Part shown: positions 11,291 through 21,142 of the stretch, one piece after another
Layout of the letters: each line of letters starts with the position of its first letter
Position numbering within the stretch: position 1 is the stretch's first letter
DNA from: Mycolicibacterium monacense
GTDB taxonomy: Bacteria > Actinomycetota > Actinomycetes > Mycobacteriales > Mycobacteriaceae
Length of the DNA: 64,000 nt
Assembly: GCF_010731575.1 (NCBI RefSeq)
Contig: NZ_AP022617.1
Location: forward strand, 2,666,001 to 2,730,000
Reading direction: 5' to 3'
The notes under the pieces: generated by a model
What the model was told of the DNA's origin: nothing
Databases searched by the model: none
Seen by the model: the letters and a program-made list of their open reading frames with translations, nothing else
Program-made: the position numbers and the translations under genes

Positions 11291-12634
11291 ATGGATGGAG
11301 GGTTTCCCGGCGCCGTCGACCGCCTACTGGCCGCGGTCGCTGAGCTGCAGAGCGCCCCCGTCGACGATCTGACACACCCGCAGGTGATCACCGAACTGGA
11401 CCGCATCAAAGCAGCGGTGTGGGCGGTGCCCAGTGTGGAGCACCGCCTGACCGCGCGGCTGATGGACGCCGACCCCCATGAACTCGGCGCCACCTCTATC
11501 AAGGAGGTGCTGGCCAACCACCTACGCATCTCCCGCAAAGCCGCCGGTGATCGCCTCACTGACGCGCGCCAGTTGGGGCCGCGCTACACCCTGACCGGGG
11601 AGCGGGTGCAGACCGAGTTGGCCCACACCGCCGATGCGGTCGCCCGCGGCGACATCGGCACCGCCCACGTGCGCATCATTCAGGAGTTCGTCAAGAAACT
11701 TCCGGCATGGGTGTCCTGGGAGCGCCGCGACCACTACGAACGCGACCTGGTCGGCCACGCCAGCGCACTGCGGCCCGAGGACTTCCGCAAGGTCGCCGAC
11801 ACCCTGCTGGGGTTCATCGACCAGGACGGCACCGAACCCGACCACCACACCCACCAACGCCGCCGCGAGTTCACCGTCGGCCGCCAACAGGCCGACGGGA
11901 TGAGCCGGGTCACGGGCTGGCTCACCCCCGAAGCCCGCGCGCACTGGGACCTCATCGCCGCCAAATACGCCGCCCCCGGCACCAACCTGCCCCACGACGA
12001 CACCCACACCGGCCGCGACGACCGCACCACCGGCCAACGCCACCACGACGCGATCACCACCGTCCTACGCGACGCGGTCGCCTCCGGCTCCCTCGGCCAG
12101 GTCGCCGGCGTTCCCGCCAGCATCGTCGCGACGATGACGCTCAGCGAGCTTGAACGCGCCGCCGGGTGGGCGCACACCGGCGGCGGCAACAAGATCCCCA
12201 TCCGCGATCTGATCCGGATGGCCGCCCACTCCCGGCACTACCTGGCGGTCTTCGACGACCACACCGAAGAAATCCTCTATTTCGGCCGCGCCAAACGCTG
12301 CGCCACCACCGCCCAACGCCTAGCCCTGTTCGCCCGCGACAGGGGCTGCACCCACCCCGGCTGCACCGTGCCGTTCTATTGGACCGAGGCCCACCACACC
12401 GAGGACTACTCCCGCGGTGGGCGCACCGACATCGACGACCTCACCCTGGCGTGTCAACCCGCCAACCTGCTCATCGAGAAAACCGGATGGACCACCCACC
12501 GCCCCGGCAACGGCCGCACCCAATGGACCCCACCCGAAGACCACGACACCGGCCAACCCCGCATCAACAACCACTTCCACCCCCACCGCTACCTCACCGA
12601 CAATGACGACGGTCAAGACGACGAGCCCGAATAA
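11291..12634 (+). CDS. 13E12-family DUF222/HNH endonuclease-like protein
   Basis: A 447-residue member of the 13E12 repeat family. Residues about 1-300 form the DUF222 region. The C-terminal part has an HNH-like fold with CTHPGCTVPFYWTEAHHTEDY, the GGRTDIDDLTLAC stretch and QPANLLIEKTGWTTH. The usual HNH asparagine (DNLT) is D here (DDLT), and the usual last histidine is N. The second change is frequent in mycobacterial 13E12 members, so nuclease activity is uncertain. The family is multicopy and repeat-associated. The upstream SOS box implies DNA-damage induction, as known for some M. tuberculosis 13E12 genes. It is convergent with aldR. Confidence 0.9.
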   Translation: MDGGFPGAVDRLLAAVAELQSAPVDDLTHPQVITELDRIKAAVWAVPSVEHRLTARLMDADPHELGATSIKEVLANHLRISRKAAGDRLTDARQLGPRYTLTGERVQTELAHTADAVARGDIGTAHVRIIQEFVKKLPAWVSWERRDHYERDLVGHASALRPEDFRKVADTLLGFIDQDGTEPDHHTHQRRREFTVGRQQADGMSRVTGWLTPEARAHWDLIAAKYAAPGTNLPHDDTHTGRDDRTTGQRHHDAITTVLRDAVASGSLGQVAGVPASIVATMTLSELERAAGWAHTGGGNKIPIRDLIRMAAHSRHYLAVFDDHTEEILYFGRAKRCATTAQRLALFARDRGCTHPGCTVPFYWTEAHHTEDYSRGGRTDIDDLTLACQPANLLIEKTGWTTHRPGNGRTQWTPPEDHDTGQPRINNHFHPHRYLTDNDDGQDDEPE

Positions 12635-12647
12635 CGCGGCGCTGCAA

Positions 12648-13163
12648 TCAGAGTGGCGAGGCACCCCGCAGATGCTCGAAGATCAACGACGTCTGCGTCC
12701 CGGCCACGTCCGCATCGGCGTTGAGGTTCTCGACGACGAACGCACGCAGATCCTCGGTGTCTCGCGCTGCGACGTGGAGGATGAAATCGTCAGCGCCGGC
12801 GAGGAAGTACACGTCCATCACCTGCTGCTTGCTCCGGATGTGCTGGATGAAGTTGCGAATCTTGCCGCGCGCGTTCGACTGCAGGGTCACCGAGATCATC
12901 GCCTGGAGCGACAGACCCATGGCCGACGGATTGATGTCGGTATAGAAGCCGCGGATCACGCCGAGTTCCTGCAGTCGCCGAACGCGGCCGTGACAGGTCG
13001 ACGGCGCGATCCCGATCGACTCGGCCAGCGCGCTGTTGGAGATCCGCGCGTCGGCGTGCAGAGCGGCCAGGATTCGGCGGTCGACCTCGTCGATGTCCGC
13101 GGGCCGAACATCCTTCGACGTGCGCGCCGCCCTGACCCCCGAATTCGACGTTTCTTCAACCAT
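12648..13163 (-). CDS. aldR: Lrp/AsnC family regulator AldR
   Basis: The 171-residue protein has an Lrp/AsnC N-terminal helix-turn-helix (DEVDRRILAALHADAR, then ISNSALAESIGIAPSTCHGRVRRL) and a C-terminal RAM effector domain that binds amino acids and builds octamers. It is divergent from ald across 88 bases, the arrangement of Rv2779c/Rv2780. There AldR represses or activates alanine dehydrogenase depending on alanine. ATG at 13163 was chosen over upstream non-ATG starts because it leaves the shared promoter free. It ends 13 bases from the convergent 13E12 gene. Confidence 0.93.
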   Translation of the reverse strand: MVEETSNSGVRAARTSKDVRPADIDEVDRRILAALHADARISNSALAESIGIAPSTCHGRVRRLQELGVIRGFYTDINPSAMGLSLQAMISVTLQSNARGKIRNFIQHIRSKQQVMDVYFLAGADDFILHVAARDTEDLRAFVVENLNADADVAGTQTSLIFEHLRGASPL

Positions 13164-13208
13164 CGGATCAATATACCGAAGAGCCGTCATTACGATTGCG
13201 CTCAAGCC

Positions 13209-13219
13209 GAAGTTTCTTC
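13209..13219. promoter_or_regulatory. Candidate AldR operator in the aldR-ald gap
   Basis: GAAG-TTT-CTTC is a perfect inverted repeat midway between the divergent aldR and ald starts. A related CGTTTCTTC stretch lies at the aldR 5' end. Small symmetric sites repeated along the gap are typical of Lrp-family control; binding is inferred. Confidence 0.35.
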
Positions 13220-13251
13220 ACAATTTTGACACCACCTACTTGAGGAGAATC

Positions 13252-14367
13252 ATGCGCGTCGGGATCCCGACCGAGATCAAGAACAACGAGTACCGCGTCG
13301 CCATCACCCCCGCCGGGGTGGCGGAACTGACCAGCCACGGACACGATGTGCTGATCCAATCCGGCGCAGGCGAAGGGTCGGCCATCTCTGATGCCGACTT
13401 CAAAGCGGCAGGCGCCCAACTCATCGCGGGTGCGGACGAAGTGTGGGCCGAGGCGGACCTCCTGCTGAAGGTCAAGGAGCCGATCGAACCCGAGTACTCC
13501 CGCATGCGGGAGGGCCAGACGCTGTTCACCTACCTGCACCTGGCCGCGTCCCAACCCTGCACGGACGCATTGCTCGCATCCCGGACGACGTCGATCGCCT
13601 ACGAGACCGTGCAGACCGCTGACGGTGCGCTGCCGCTGCTCGCGCCGATGAGCGAGGTGGCCGGCCGGCTCTCCGCTCAGGTCGGCGCCTACCACCTGAT
13701 GCGCACGCAGGGTGGCCGCGGCGTGCTGATGGGCGGCGTCCCCGGCGTCGCCCCGGCCAAGGTCGTGGTGATCGGCGGCGGTATGGCCGGCGACAACGCC
13801 GCCGCCGTGGCCTGGGGAATGGGCGCACACGTCACGGTGTTCGACGTCAACATCAACATCCTGCGCAAGATCGATGCCGAGTACGGCGGCGCCATCGAGA
13901 CCCGTTACTCCTCTCGCCTCGAACTGGAGGAGGCCGTCACGCAGGCCGACCTGGTGATCGGCGCCGTGCTGATCCCCGGCGCGAAAGCACCGAAGCTCGT
14001 CACCAATTCGACTGTGGCGCAGATGAAGTCGGGTGCGGTACTGGTCGACATCGCGATCGACCAGGGCGGCTGCTTCGAGGACTCACGGCCCACCACGCAC
14101 GATGACCCGACGTTCAAGGTGCACGACGCGGTCTTCTACTGCGTGGCCAACATGCCGGGTGCCGTGCCGCGCACCTCGACGTTTGCCCTCACCAACGCGA
14201 CCATGCCCTACGTGCTCAAACTGGCCGACAAGGGCTGGCGCGGCGCATGCCAGGCCGACCCCGCCCTGGCCAAGGGTCTGTCCACCCACGCCGGTGCGCT
14301 ACTCAGCGAGCAGGTGGCGGCCGACCTCGACCTGCCCTTTACCGATCCGGCGACCGTCCTCGCCTGA
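13252..14367 (+). CDS. ald: L-alanine dehydrogenase
   Basis: The 371-residue enzyme interconverts L-alanine and pyruvate plus ammonia with NAD(H); in mycobacteria it is also linked to glycine and redox balance under low oxygen. It shows the family N-terminus [20 protein letters not shown], the substrate lysine in LLKVKEP, the catalytic histidine region FTYLHLAAS, the Rossmann motif [17 protein letters not shown] and the [14 protein letters not shown] segment. ATG at 13252 follows a clear gaggag ribosome-binding site. It is probably controlled by the divergent AldR. Confidence 0.97.
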   Translation: MRVGIPTEIKNNEYRVAITPAGVAELTSHGHDVLIQSGAGEGSAISDADFKAAGAQLIAGADEVWAEADLLLKVKEPIEPEYSRMREGQTLFTYLHLAASQPCTDALLASRTTSIAYETVQTADGALPLLAPMSEVAGRLSAQVGAYHLMRTQGGRGVLMGGVPGVAPAKVVVIGGGMAGDNAAAVAWGMGAHVTVFDVNINILRKIDAEYGGAIETRYSSRLELEEAVTQADLVIGAVLIPGAKAPKLVTNSTVAQMKSGAVLVDIAIDQGGCFEDSRPTTHDDPTFKVHDAVFYCVANMPGAVPRTSTFALTNATMPYVLKLADKGWRGACQADPALAKGLSTHAGALLSEQVAADLDLPFTDPATVLA

Positions 14368-14370
14368 CCG

Positions 14371-14757
14371 TCATCCGACGTCACCGTCGAGGTAGAACCA
14401 GCGCCGGGCGCGAACGGCGAACCGGGACCGCTCGTGGAGGGTCCCCGTTCGCCGGCCCTGGCGGTAGACCGCCAGGAACTCGACCTCCCCGGTGTCGTCG
14501 TCGCGCCCTCCCGCGGCGACGTCGACAATCTCGAGCCCGACCCACTCAAGACCCGGGTCGAGGGTGATCGTGGCGGGTCGCGTGCGCGGATGCCACGTCC
14601 GCCAGACGTAGTCCGAGTCGCCGACGGCGTAGGCGCTGAAGCGCGACCGCATCAGCTGTTCGGCGGTGTCGGCGTGGCGCTCCCCCACATGCAGCGGCCG
14701 GCAGCACCGGCCGTACGGATCGCCGCTACCGCACGGGCACGGATCGGTGAATTGCAC
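14371..14757 (-). CDS. YchJ family protein with SEC-C zinc motif
   Basis: The 128-residue protein begins [13 protein letters not shown], the SEC-C type zinc-binding motif, followed by the YchJ middle region ([26 protein letters not shown], with the typical RFSA and WHP landmarks). The family (UPF0225) has an NTF2-like fold; function is not established. GTG at 14757 overlaps the last base of the beta-lactamase stop codon, so it is translated downstream of that gene. It converges with ald with only 3 bases between stops. Confidence 0.88.
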   Translation of the reverse strand: MQFTDPCPCGSGDPYGRCCRPLHVGERHADTAEQLMRSRFSAYAVGDSDYVWRTWHPRTRPATITLDPGLEWVGLEIVDVAAGGRDDDTGEVEFLAVYRQGRRTGTLHERSRFAVRARRWFYLDGDVG

Positions 14758-15647
14758 TAGCCGCGCAACAACTCCGGCAGCACCGCCGCGGTCACCTCAC
14801 CGATCAGCGGCCGCATGTTCTCCGCATCCGGATCGTCGGTGGCCGACCGCGTCATCACCGCCAGCAGCAGCCGCTGACCCTGCGGCCCGTACGCGATGCC
14901 GACGTCGTTGGTGGTGCCGTAGTCGCCGCTGCCGGTCTTGTCGGCGGTGGTCCAGCCGGGCGGCAGCCCCGCCCGCATACTCGAGGTCTCGTTGGCCCGC
15001 ATCCAATCCTCGAGCAGGCGGCGCTGCGGCGGCGCGAGTACGTCGCCGGTGAGCAGAGTCCGGAACCCGCCGCCCAGCGCCTCCGGTGTACTGGTGTCCC
15101 GCGGATCTCCCGGGACCGCCGAGTTCAACTCGATCTCGTAGCGGTCCAGGCGTGACCGCGGGTCCCCGATCCCGCGGGCGAAGGCGGTGACGGCCGGCGG
15201 CCCGCCGACGTCGCGCAGCAGAATGTTCGCGGCGGCGTTGTCGCTGACCTGCAGGATCGCCTGGCACAACTCGGCCAGCGTCATCTCGCCGCCCACCCGG
15301 GGTTCGGTGCGCGGCGAGTTCGGCAGGATGTCGGCCGCATCCACGTACAGCCCCTGCTCGAGCGAACGCTCACCCCGACCCACGAGTTGCAGGACATGCG
15401 CGGCGAGGTAGGCCTTGAACGTCGAACACATCGCGAACGACTCCTGCGCCCGGTGCGCCACCGTGCGGCCGGTGTCCAGGTTCACCGCGAACACGCCTAC
15501 CACGGCGTTGTTGGCGCGTTCCAGCGCATCCAGCCCTGCGACGGGCTGGGCGTACGCGGGCCTGCCGGCATAGGTGGCGAACGCCGCGGCGCCGCCGAGC
15601 ACCGCCGTGGCCGACAACAACCGTCTGCGCGTCAGTGAATACGTCAT
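14757..15647 (-). CDS. bla: Class A beta-lactamase, Tat-exported
   Basis: A 296-residue serine beta-lactamase that hydrolyses beta-lactam antibiotics. The N-terminus carries a twin-arginine signal ([14 protein letters not shown], cleavage expected after AYA at residue 33), so it is exported folded. Active-site landmarks are complete: S75-T-F-K78, S135-D-N137, the omega-loop E171-I-E-L-N175 and K237-T-G239. The canonical SDN contrasts with the SDG of M. tuberculosis BlaC. The location next to pepR and ald matches blaS of M. smegmatis as I recall it. ATG at 15647 follows a weak GACAAT -10-like box. Confidence 0.95.
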   Translation of the reverse strand: MTYSLTRRRLLSATAVLGGAAAFATYAGRPAYAQPVAGLDALERANNAVVGVFAVNLDTGRTVAHRAQESFAMCSTFKAYLAAHVLQLVGRGERSLEQGLYVDAADILPNSPRTEPRVGGEMTLAELCQAILQVSDNAAANILLRDVGGPPAVTAFARGIGDPRSRLDRYEIELNSAVPGDPRDTSTPEALGGGFRTLLTGDVLAPPQRRLLEDWMRANETSSMRAGLPPGWTTADKTGSGDYGTTNDVGIAYGPQGQRLLLAVMTRSATDDPDAENMRPLIGEVTAAVLPELLRG

Positions 15648-15690
15648 ACCCCGATTGTCACCCGGCTGGCGGCCGTGCGGTCGACGGGGG

Positions 15691-16995
15691 TCAGCGGCCG
15701 ACGGTCTGAAGTGGCTTCGGCAGCGACGATTTCGTGCGGTGCGGGCCCAGCACCGCCGCGCCGAATGAACGTGTGAGCAGTTGCCGCGCAACGGCATTGA
15801 CCTCGTCGCGGGTGACTGCGCCGATCTGCTCGAGCGTGTGGTCGATGCTGCGGTGTTTACCGTAGTTCAGTTCGCTGCGGCCGATTCGGTGCATACGGGA
15901 GCCGGAATCCTCAAGTCCCAGTACCAGACCGCCACGCAACGAGCCTTTCGCGATGCGGCATTCGGACTCGGTGATCCCGTCGCGAGCCACGTTCTCGAGC
16001 ACGGCCGTCGTCACCCGGACCACCTCGTCGAAGCGTTCCGGCTGACACGCCGCATAGATCGACAGCGCCCCGCTGTCGGAGAAGGTGTCGACCGTCGAGT
16101 ACACCGAATACGCCAGACCGCGGGTCTCGCGAATCTCCTGGAACAGACGGGAACTCAGCCCGCCGCCGAGAGCGGTGTTCAGCACGGCCAACGCCCACCG
16201 GTGATCCCAGTGCCGCCCGGGGGTGCGCACACCCATCGACAGATGCGTCTGCTCGGCGTCGCGGTTGATCAGCTGCAGTGTCGGGCGCCCCGGAACACGT
16301 CCGGTGCCCTTACGTGGCGGCACCGCAGACTGGCCGCGAATCAGCCTCGGCCCGAAGTACTTCCGCGCCATCGCCACGACGTCGTCGTGTTCGATGTTGC
16401 CCGCGACCGCGAGCACCATCCGTTCGGGCACATAGCGCCGGACGTGGAAGGAATGCAGTTGGTTGCGGGTCATCGCCTCGATCGATTCGACGCTGCCGAT
16501 CACCGGCCGGCCGACCGGATGCGACCCGAACATCGCCGACAGGAACACGTCGCCGAGGGTGTCCTCGGGATCGTCGTCGCGCATGGCGATCTCTTCGAGC
16601 ACCACGTCGCGCTCGACCTCGACGTCTTCTACGGCGCACCGGCCGCGGAGCACGACATCGGCGACCAGGTCGACCGCCAACTCGAGGTCGGCGTCGAGTA
16701 CGTGGGCGTAGTAGCAGGTGTGCTCGCGGGCGGTGAAGGCGTTCAACTCACCGCCGACGGCGTCCACCGCCTGGGCGATGTCCACGGCGGTGCGGGTCGG
16801 TGTCGACTTGAACAGCAGATGCTCGAGGAAGTGCGCGGCGCCCGCCACGGTCGGTCCCTCGTCACGGGAACCGACGTTGACCCACACCCCGACCGACGCG
16901 GACCGCACCGAGGGAATGCGTTCGGTGACCACCCGCAGGCCACCGGGCAGCGTGGTGCGGCGCACCGTGGTGTCATCCACGGTGGCCGCCTCCAC
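15691..16995 (-). CDS. M16 family zinc peptidase (PepR-like)
   Basis: A protein of about 434 residues with the inverted zinc motif H55-F-L-E-H59 and the downstream glutamate in [22 protein letters not shown], defining an M16 (pitrilysin/processing-peptidase) family member. The two-domain layout has an active N-terminal half and a C-terminal half with [25 protein letters not shown]. No signal peptide is seen. It lies 31 bases downstream of pnp, an order conserved in mycobacteria. The start is uncertain: GTG at 16995 avoids overlap, but an ATG at 17049 inside the pnp end is in frame. The physiological substrate is unknown. Confidence 0.9.
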   Translation of the reverse strand: MEAATVDDTTVRRTTLPGGLRVVTERIPSVRSASVGVWVNVGSRDEGPTVAGAAHFLEHLLFKSTPTRTAVDIAQAVDAVGGELNAFTAREHTCYYAHVLDADLELAVDLVADVVLRGRCAVEDVEVERDVVLEEIAMRDDDPEDTLGDVFLSAMFGSHPVGRPVIGSVESIEAMTRNQLHSFHVRRYVPERMVLAVAGNIEHDDVVAMARKYFGPRLIRGQSAVPPRKGTGRVPGRPTLQLINRDAEQTHLSMGVRTPGRHWDHRWALAVLNTALGGGLSSRLFQEIRETRGLAYSVYSTVDTFSDSGALSIYAACQPERFDEVVRVTTAVLENVARDGITESECRIAKGSLRGGLVLGLEDSGSRMHRIGRSELNYGKHRSIDHTLEQIGAVTRDEVNAVARQLLTRSFGAAVLGPHRTKSSLPKPLQTVGR

Positions 16996-17026
16996 GCTTG
17001 CTGTGCTGCGCCGCAGCGATTGCCGA

Positions 17027-19306
17027 CTAATTGCCGGCAGTGGTCGCATCAGCGGTCGCGGGCGCCTTGTCCGACGGCGTGGCCGAACCGTTGTCCGAAG
17101 CCTCCGCGGCCTCCTCCTCGGCAACGAGGACCAGGGAGATCTTGCCGCGGTTGTCGATGTCGGCGATCTCGACGCGCAGCTTGTCGCCCACCTTGGCCAC
17201 GTCCTCGACCTTGGCGATGCGCTTACCGCGGCCCAGCTTGGAGATGTGCACCAGACCGTCGCGGCCCGGCAGCAGCGAGACGAAGGCGCCGAAGTCGGTC
17301 GTCTTCACCACGGTGCCGAGGAACCGCTCGCCGATCTTCGGCAGCTGCGGGTTGGCGATCGCGTTGATCTTGTCGATCGCGGCCTGGGCGGCCTCGCCGT
17401 TGGAGGCGCCGACGAACACGGTGCCGTCGTCTTCGATGGAGATCGACGCGCCGGTCTCCTCGGTGATCGAGTTGATCATCTTGCCCTTGGGCCCGATGAC
17501 CTCGCCGATCTTGTCGACGGGCACCTTGATCGTGGTGATCCGCGGTGCGTAGGGGCTCATCTCGTCCGGCGCGTCGATGGCCTCGGCCATCACCTCGAGG
17601 ATCGTGATGCGTGCGTCCTTGGCCTGCGCCAGCGCGCCCGCCAGCACCTGCGACGGGATGCCGTCGAGCTTGGTGTCGAGCTGCAGGGCGGTGACGAAGT
17701 CCTTGGTGCCCGCGCACTTGAAGTCCATGTCGCCGAACGCATCCTCGGCACCGAGGATGTCGGTCAGCGTCACGAAGCGGCGCTCGGTCTTGCCGTCCAC
17801 CTCGACGTCGTCGGACACCAGACCCATCGCGATACCCGCGACCGGGGCCTTGAGCGGCACACCGGCGTTCAGCAGCGACAGCGTCGACGCACACACCGAC
17901 CCCATCGACGTCGAACCGTTGGAGCTCAACGCCTCCGACACCTGGCGGATCGCGTACGGGAACTCCTCGACGCTCGGCAGCACCGGCATGAGGGCCCGCT
18001 CGGCCAGCGCACCGTGGCCGATCTCGCGACGCTTGGGCGAACCGACGCGGCCGGTCTCACCGGTCGAGTACGGCGGGAAGTTGTAGTGGTGCATGTAGCG
18101 CTTGCTGGTCTCGGGTCCCAGCGAGTCGATCTGCTGGGCCATCTTGACCATGTCCAGCGTGGTGACGCCCAGGATCTGGGTCTCACCGCGCTCGAACAGC
18201 GCGCTGCCGTGGGCGCGCGGAACGATCGCGACCTCAGCCGACAGCGCCCGGATGTCGGTGACGCCGCGGCCGTCGATGCGGAAGTGGTCGGTGAGGATGC
18301 GCTGGCGCACCAGCTTCTTGGTCAGCGAGCGGAACGCCCCGCCGATCTCCTTCTCGCGGCCGGCGAACTGGTCGGCGAGCCGTCCGAGCACCTCGACCTT
18401 GATCTCGTCGGTGCGGTTGTTGCGCTCTTCCTTGCCGGCGATGGTCAGCGCCTCCGACAGCGCGTCGGTGGCCACCGACGCGACCGCGTAGTAGACGTCC
18501 TCGCCGTACTCGGGGAACAGCGGGTAGTCGGCGGTCGGCTTGGCGGCGCGCCCGGCCAGCTCCTGCTGGGCCTCACAGAGCACCTTGATGAACGGTTTGG
18601 CCGCTTCCAGCCCCTCGGCGACGACGGCCTCGGTGGGCGCCTGGGCACCGCCGGCGACCAGTTCGACGACCTTGTCGGTGGCCTCGGCCTCGACCATCAT
18701 GATCGCCACGTCGTCAGCGGTCTTGCGACCGGCGACGACCATGTCGAACACCGCGCGCTCGAGCTGCTCGACGGTCGGGAACGCGACCCAGGTTCCGTCG
18801 ATCAGCGCGACGCGCACGCCGCCGACCGGACCCGAGAACGGCAGCCCGGCGATCTGCGTGGACGCCGACGCGGCGTTGATGGCCACCACGTCGTACAGAT
18901 CCTTGGGATCCAGGCTCATCACCGTGACGACGACCTGGATCTCGTTGCGCAGTCCGGACACGAATGTCGGACGCAGCGGACGGTCGATCAACCGGCAGGT
19001 CAGGATGGCGTCGGTGGAGGGACGGCCCTCACGACGGAAGAACGAGCCGGGGATGCGACCCGCGGCGTACATCCGCTCTTCGACGTCGATCGTCAGCGGG
19101 AAGAAGTCGAAGTGGTCCTTCGGGCTCTTGCTGGCCGAGGTGGCCGACAGCAGCATGGTCTCGTCGTCGAGGTAGGCGACGACGGCGCCGGCGGCCTGCT
19201 GGGCCAGCCGGCCGGTCTCGAAACGGATGGTGCGGGTGCCGAAGCTCCCGTTGTCGATGACGGCGGTCGATTCGTACACACCGTCTTCAATTTCAACTAC
19301 AGACAT
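17027..19306 (-). CDS. pnp: Polynucleotide phosphorylase / guanosine pentaphosphate synthetase
   Basis: The 759-residue enzyme degrades RNA 3'-to-5' with phosphate and can add tails; the actinobacterial form is also annotated GpsI for pppGpp synthesis. Domain order is two RNase PH-like cores (about 15-240 and 340-560), a KH domain around residues 600-650 ([20 protein letters not shown]) and an S1 domain around 665-740 ([28 protein letters not shown]), then a short acidic/alanine tail. ATG at 19306. It lies 385 bases from rpsO, the usual partner, with a long leader that may hold its own control elements. Confidence 0.97.
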   Translation of the reverse strand: MSVVEIEDGVYESTAVIDNGSFGTRTIRFETGRLAQQAAGAVVAYLDDETMLLSATSASKSPKDHFDFFPLTIDVEERMYAAGRIPGSFFRREGRPSTDAILTCRLIDRPLRPTFVSGLRNEIQVVVTVMSLDPKDLYDVVAINAASASTQIAGLPFSGPVGGVRVALIDGTWVAFPTVEQLERAVFDMVVAGRKTADDVAIMMVEAEATDKVVELVAGGAQAPTEAVVAEGLEAAKPFIKVLCEAQQELAGRAAKPTADYPLFPEYGEDVYYAVASVATDALSEALTIAGKEERNNRTDEIKVEVLGRLADQFAGREKEIGGAFRSLTKKLVRQRILTDHFRIDGRGVTDIRALSAEVAIVPRAHGSALFERGETQILGVTTLDMVKMAQQIDSLGPETSKRYMHHYNFPPYSTGETGRVGSPKRREIGHGALAERALMPVLPSVEEFPYAIRQVSEALSSNGSTSMGSVCASTLSLLNAGVPLKAPVAGIAMGLVSDDVEVDGKTERRFVTLTDILGAEDAFGDMDFKCAGTKDFVTALQLDTKLDGIPSQVLAGALAQAKDARITILEVMAEAIDAPDEMSPYAPRITTIKVPVDKIGEVIGPKGKMINSITEETGASISIEDDGTVFVGASNGEAAQAAIDKINAIANPQLPKIGERFLGTVVKTTDFGAFVSLLPGRDGLVHISKLGRGKRIAKVEDVAKVGDKLRVEIADIDNRGKISLVLVAEEEAAEASDNGSATPSDKAPATADATTAGN

Positions 19307-19530
19307 TGACGTCCGTACAGCCTCTCTGAATTCATTCAGCTGTTTCGCGTCGTCACGCCGGGAACACTCACAGCGGATGAACCACCGGCCTTGATGCGGC
19401 TACGGCCGTCGATCGAAGCGGCCGGGGACTCGCGTCACCGGCAGCCACTACCGAAGACCGCCCGATCAGGCGGCTCCTGGCATGACACACGGGAACGAAG
19501 CCCGCGGACCGCGTGTTTCGCACCCAATAT

Positions 19531-19556
19531 TGTGTTCGCGCATCGCGTCGAACACA
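19531..19556 (-). promoter_or_regulatory. Inverted repeat in the pnp leader region
   Basis: TGTGTTCG and CGAACACA form an 8-base-pair inverted repeat with a 10-base spacer, about 225 bases upstream of pnp. Arm orientation is opposite to a LexA box. As RNA it would form a stem; pnp leaders in other bacteria hold stem structures used in autoregulation, so a similar role is possible but not shown. Confidence 0.35.
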
Positions 19557-19658
19557 CCAATGCTACATGGCGGGTATCTGCGACCCGAGCCCGGACGACC
19601 GAGCGGCGATTCGCCCCCATGTACGACGAAGCCGCGGCGGACCCGACGTGTGGACGGG

Positions 19659-19674
19659 CCCGGCCGCGGCCGGG
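19659..19674 (-). terminator. Perfect GC palindrome after rpsO
   Basis: CCCGGCCGCGGCCGGG is a perfect 16-base palindrome 17 bases beyond the rpsO stop on its transcript side. There is no U-tract. It is a plausible intrinsic or processing stem between rpsO and pnp. Confidence 0.4.
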
Positions 19675-19691
19675 GTCGAGCGGATCGGGCG

Positions 19692-19961
19692 TCAGCGACG
19701 CAGACCCAGTCGTTCGATCAGCGAGCGGTAGCGCTCGACGTCGACCTGCGCGACGTACTTCAGCAGCCGGCGGCGACGACCGACCAGCAGCAGCAGTCCG
19801 CGCCGCGAGTGGTGATCGTGCTTGTGCTGCTTGAGGTGCTCGGTGAGGTCCGAGATGCGCTTGGTCAGCAGGGCGACCTGCGCCTCGGGTGAGCCGGTGT
19901 CCGACTCGTGCAGGCCGTACTGGCCCAGGATCTCTTTTTTCTGCTCGGCGGTAAGCGCCAC
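19692..19961 (-). CDS. rpsO: 30S ribosomal protein S15
   Basis: The 89-residue protein has exactly the family length, with the S15 landmarks [19 protein letters not shown] and [24 protein letters not shown]. It binds 16S rRNA in the platform of the small subunit. The start is GTG at 19961, chosen because it gives the canonical ALTAEQKK opening and has a GGAG ribosome-binding site about 12 bases upstream. It is located between ribF and pnp as in most actinobacteria. Confidence 0.97.
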   Translation of the reverse strand: MALTAEQKKEILGQYGLHESDTGSPEAQVALLTKRISDLTEHLKQHKHDHHSRRGLLLLVGRRRRLLKYVAQVDVERYRSLIERLGLRR

Positions 19962-20083
19962 GAAAACAACTCCATCCATCGGTCCGCGGGAAACAAAACA
20001 GTGCCCTCACAAGAAGGCCGACGCGGCCGCCGCGAACTGCAGCACACGTCGTTGACGCCGAGAAGTCTAACAGCGAGGTGCCG

Positions 20084-21061
20084 CTAGACAGAATTGCGCA
20101 GGATCGTGCGGGCCCGTTCGGTGTCGGTGCCCATCGTGGCGATCAGGTCGTCGACCGAGTCGAACTTCTCCTGCCCGCGGATGCGGGCCACGAAGTCGAC
20201 GGCGACGTGCTGTCCGTAGAGGTCGGCGGCGGTGTCGAGGACGAACGCCTCGACGGTGCGGGTGCGCCCGGAGAACGTCGGGTTGGTGCCCACCGACACC
20301 GCGGCCTGGTAGCGCTCACCGGGCACCACCGTCCCCATCACCGGACCGTGCCCCAGGACGGTGAACCAGGCGGCGTACACGCCGTCGGCCGGAATCGCCG
20401 AGTACATCGGCGGGGCCACGTTCGCGGTCGGAAAGCCCAGCCCCCGGCCCCGGCCGTCGCCACGCACCACGACACCCTCGACGCGGTGCGGTCTGCCCAA
20501 TGCCTCCGCGGCCGCGACGACGTCACCGGCGTCGACGCAGGAGCGGATGTAGGTCGACGAGAAGGTGACGGTCTCGTCGCGGTGGTGTTCGGCGACCAGC
20601 GACAGGCTGTCGACGGCGAAGCCGAACCGCTCCCCCGCCTTGCGCAGCAGCTCGACGTTGCCGGCCGCCTTCTTGCCGAACGTGAAGTTCTCGCCGACGA
20701 CGACCTCGACGACGTGCAACCGTTCGACGAGCAGTTCGTGGATGTAGCGCTCGGGCGTCAGCTTCATGAAGTCCGCCGTGAACGGCATCACCAGGAACAC
20801 GTCGATGCCGAGTTCCTCGACGAGCTCCGCCCGGCGGGTCAGCGTCGTCAGCTGGGCCGGATGGCTCCCCGGGAACACGACCTCCATGGGATGCGGGTCG
20901 AACGTCATCAACACCGTCGGCACACCGCGGGAACGGCCCGACTTGACCGCGTTGTCGATCAACTCCGCGTGCCCCCGGTGGACACCGTCGAACACTCCGA
21001 TGGTGACGACACATCGCCCCCAGTCCGTGGGGATGTCGTCCTGACCCCGCCAGCGCTGCAC
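20084..21061 (-). CDS. ribF: Bifunctional riboflavin kinase / FAD synthetase
   Basis: The protein makes FMN from riboflavin and then FAD. The N-terminal nucleotidyltransferase domain has VTIGVFDGVHRGHAELI (HxGH-type site) and TFSSTYIRSCVDAGDV. The C-terminal kinase domain begins near RVEGVVVRGDGRGRGLGFPTANV. GTG at 21061 (VQRWRGQDDIP) gives 325 residues and the N-terminus typical of mycobacterial RibF. Longer starts at 21085 or 21091 near a GGAG are possible and would add 8-10 residues. It diverges from the MntR-like regulator. Confidence 0.95.
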   Translation of the reverse strand: MQRWRGQDDIPTDWGRCVVTIGVFDGVHRGHAELIDNAVKSGRSRGVPTVLMTFDPHPMEVVFPGSHPAQLTTLTRRAELVEELGIDVFLVMPFTADFMKLTPERYIHELLVERLHVVEVVVGENFTFGKKAAGNVELLRKAGERFGFAVDSLSLVAEHHRDETVTFSSTYIRSCVDAGDVVAAAEALGRPHRVEGVVVRGDGRGRGLGFPTANVAPPMYSAIPADGVYAAWFTVLGHGPVMGTVVPGERYQAAVSVGTNPTFSGRTRTVEAFVLDTAADLYGQHVAVDFVARIRGQEKFDSVDDLIATMGTDTERARTILRNSV

Positions 21062-21128
21062 GACCGCAAGCCTACGGCGCGCCACACTCACCGGCTCCGG
21101 TAGATCACCGGATCGGCCGCCGAATGCC

Positions 21129-21134
21129 TAAACT
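21129..21134 (+). promoter_or_regulatory. Putative -10 box of the MntR-like gene
   Basis: TAAACT lies 8 bases upstream of GTG 21143 and only 2 bases from GTG 21137. This favours 21143 as a leaderless start. The overlapping sequence on the other strand (AAAGTTTAGGCA) resembles half of a DtxR-type metal-regulator site, so autoregulation is possible. Confidence 0.4.
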
Positions 21135-21142
21135 TTGTGACT

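Larger units (their letters stand above)
19307..19691. other. 385-base gap between pnp and rpsO
   Basis: No convincing gene lies here. It should contain the pnp promoter and leader, and the end of the rpsO transcript. I see two symmetric elements, listed separately (19531-19556 and 19659-19674), and nothing resembling a tRNA or known riboswitch. Confidence 0.6.

Noticed and set aside
16718..19309. 863-codon open frame on the plus strand opposite pnp
   Set aside because: It is the antisense shadow of pnp and the M16 peptidase gene in high-GC DNA; its translation is Gly/Asp/Arg/His-rich with no domain, and pnp on the other strand is unambiguous.
19531..19556. Possible LexA box before pnp
   Set aside because: The arms are GTTCG...CGAAC, the reverse of the SOS order CGAAC...GTTCG, and the spacer is 10 rather than 4 bases.
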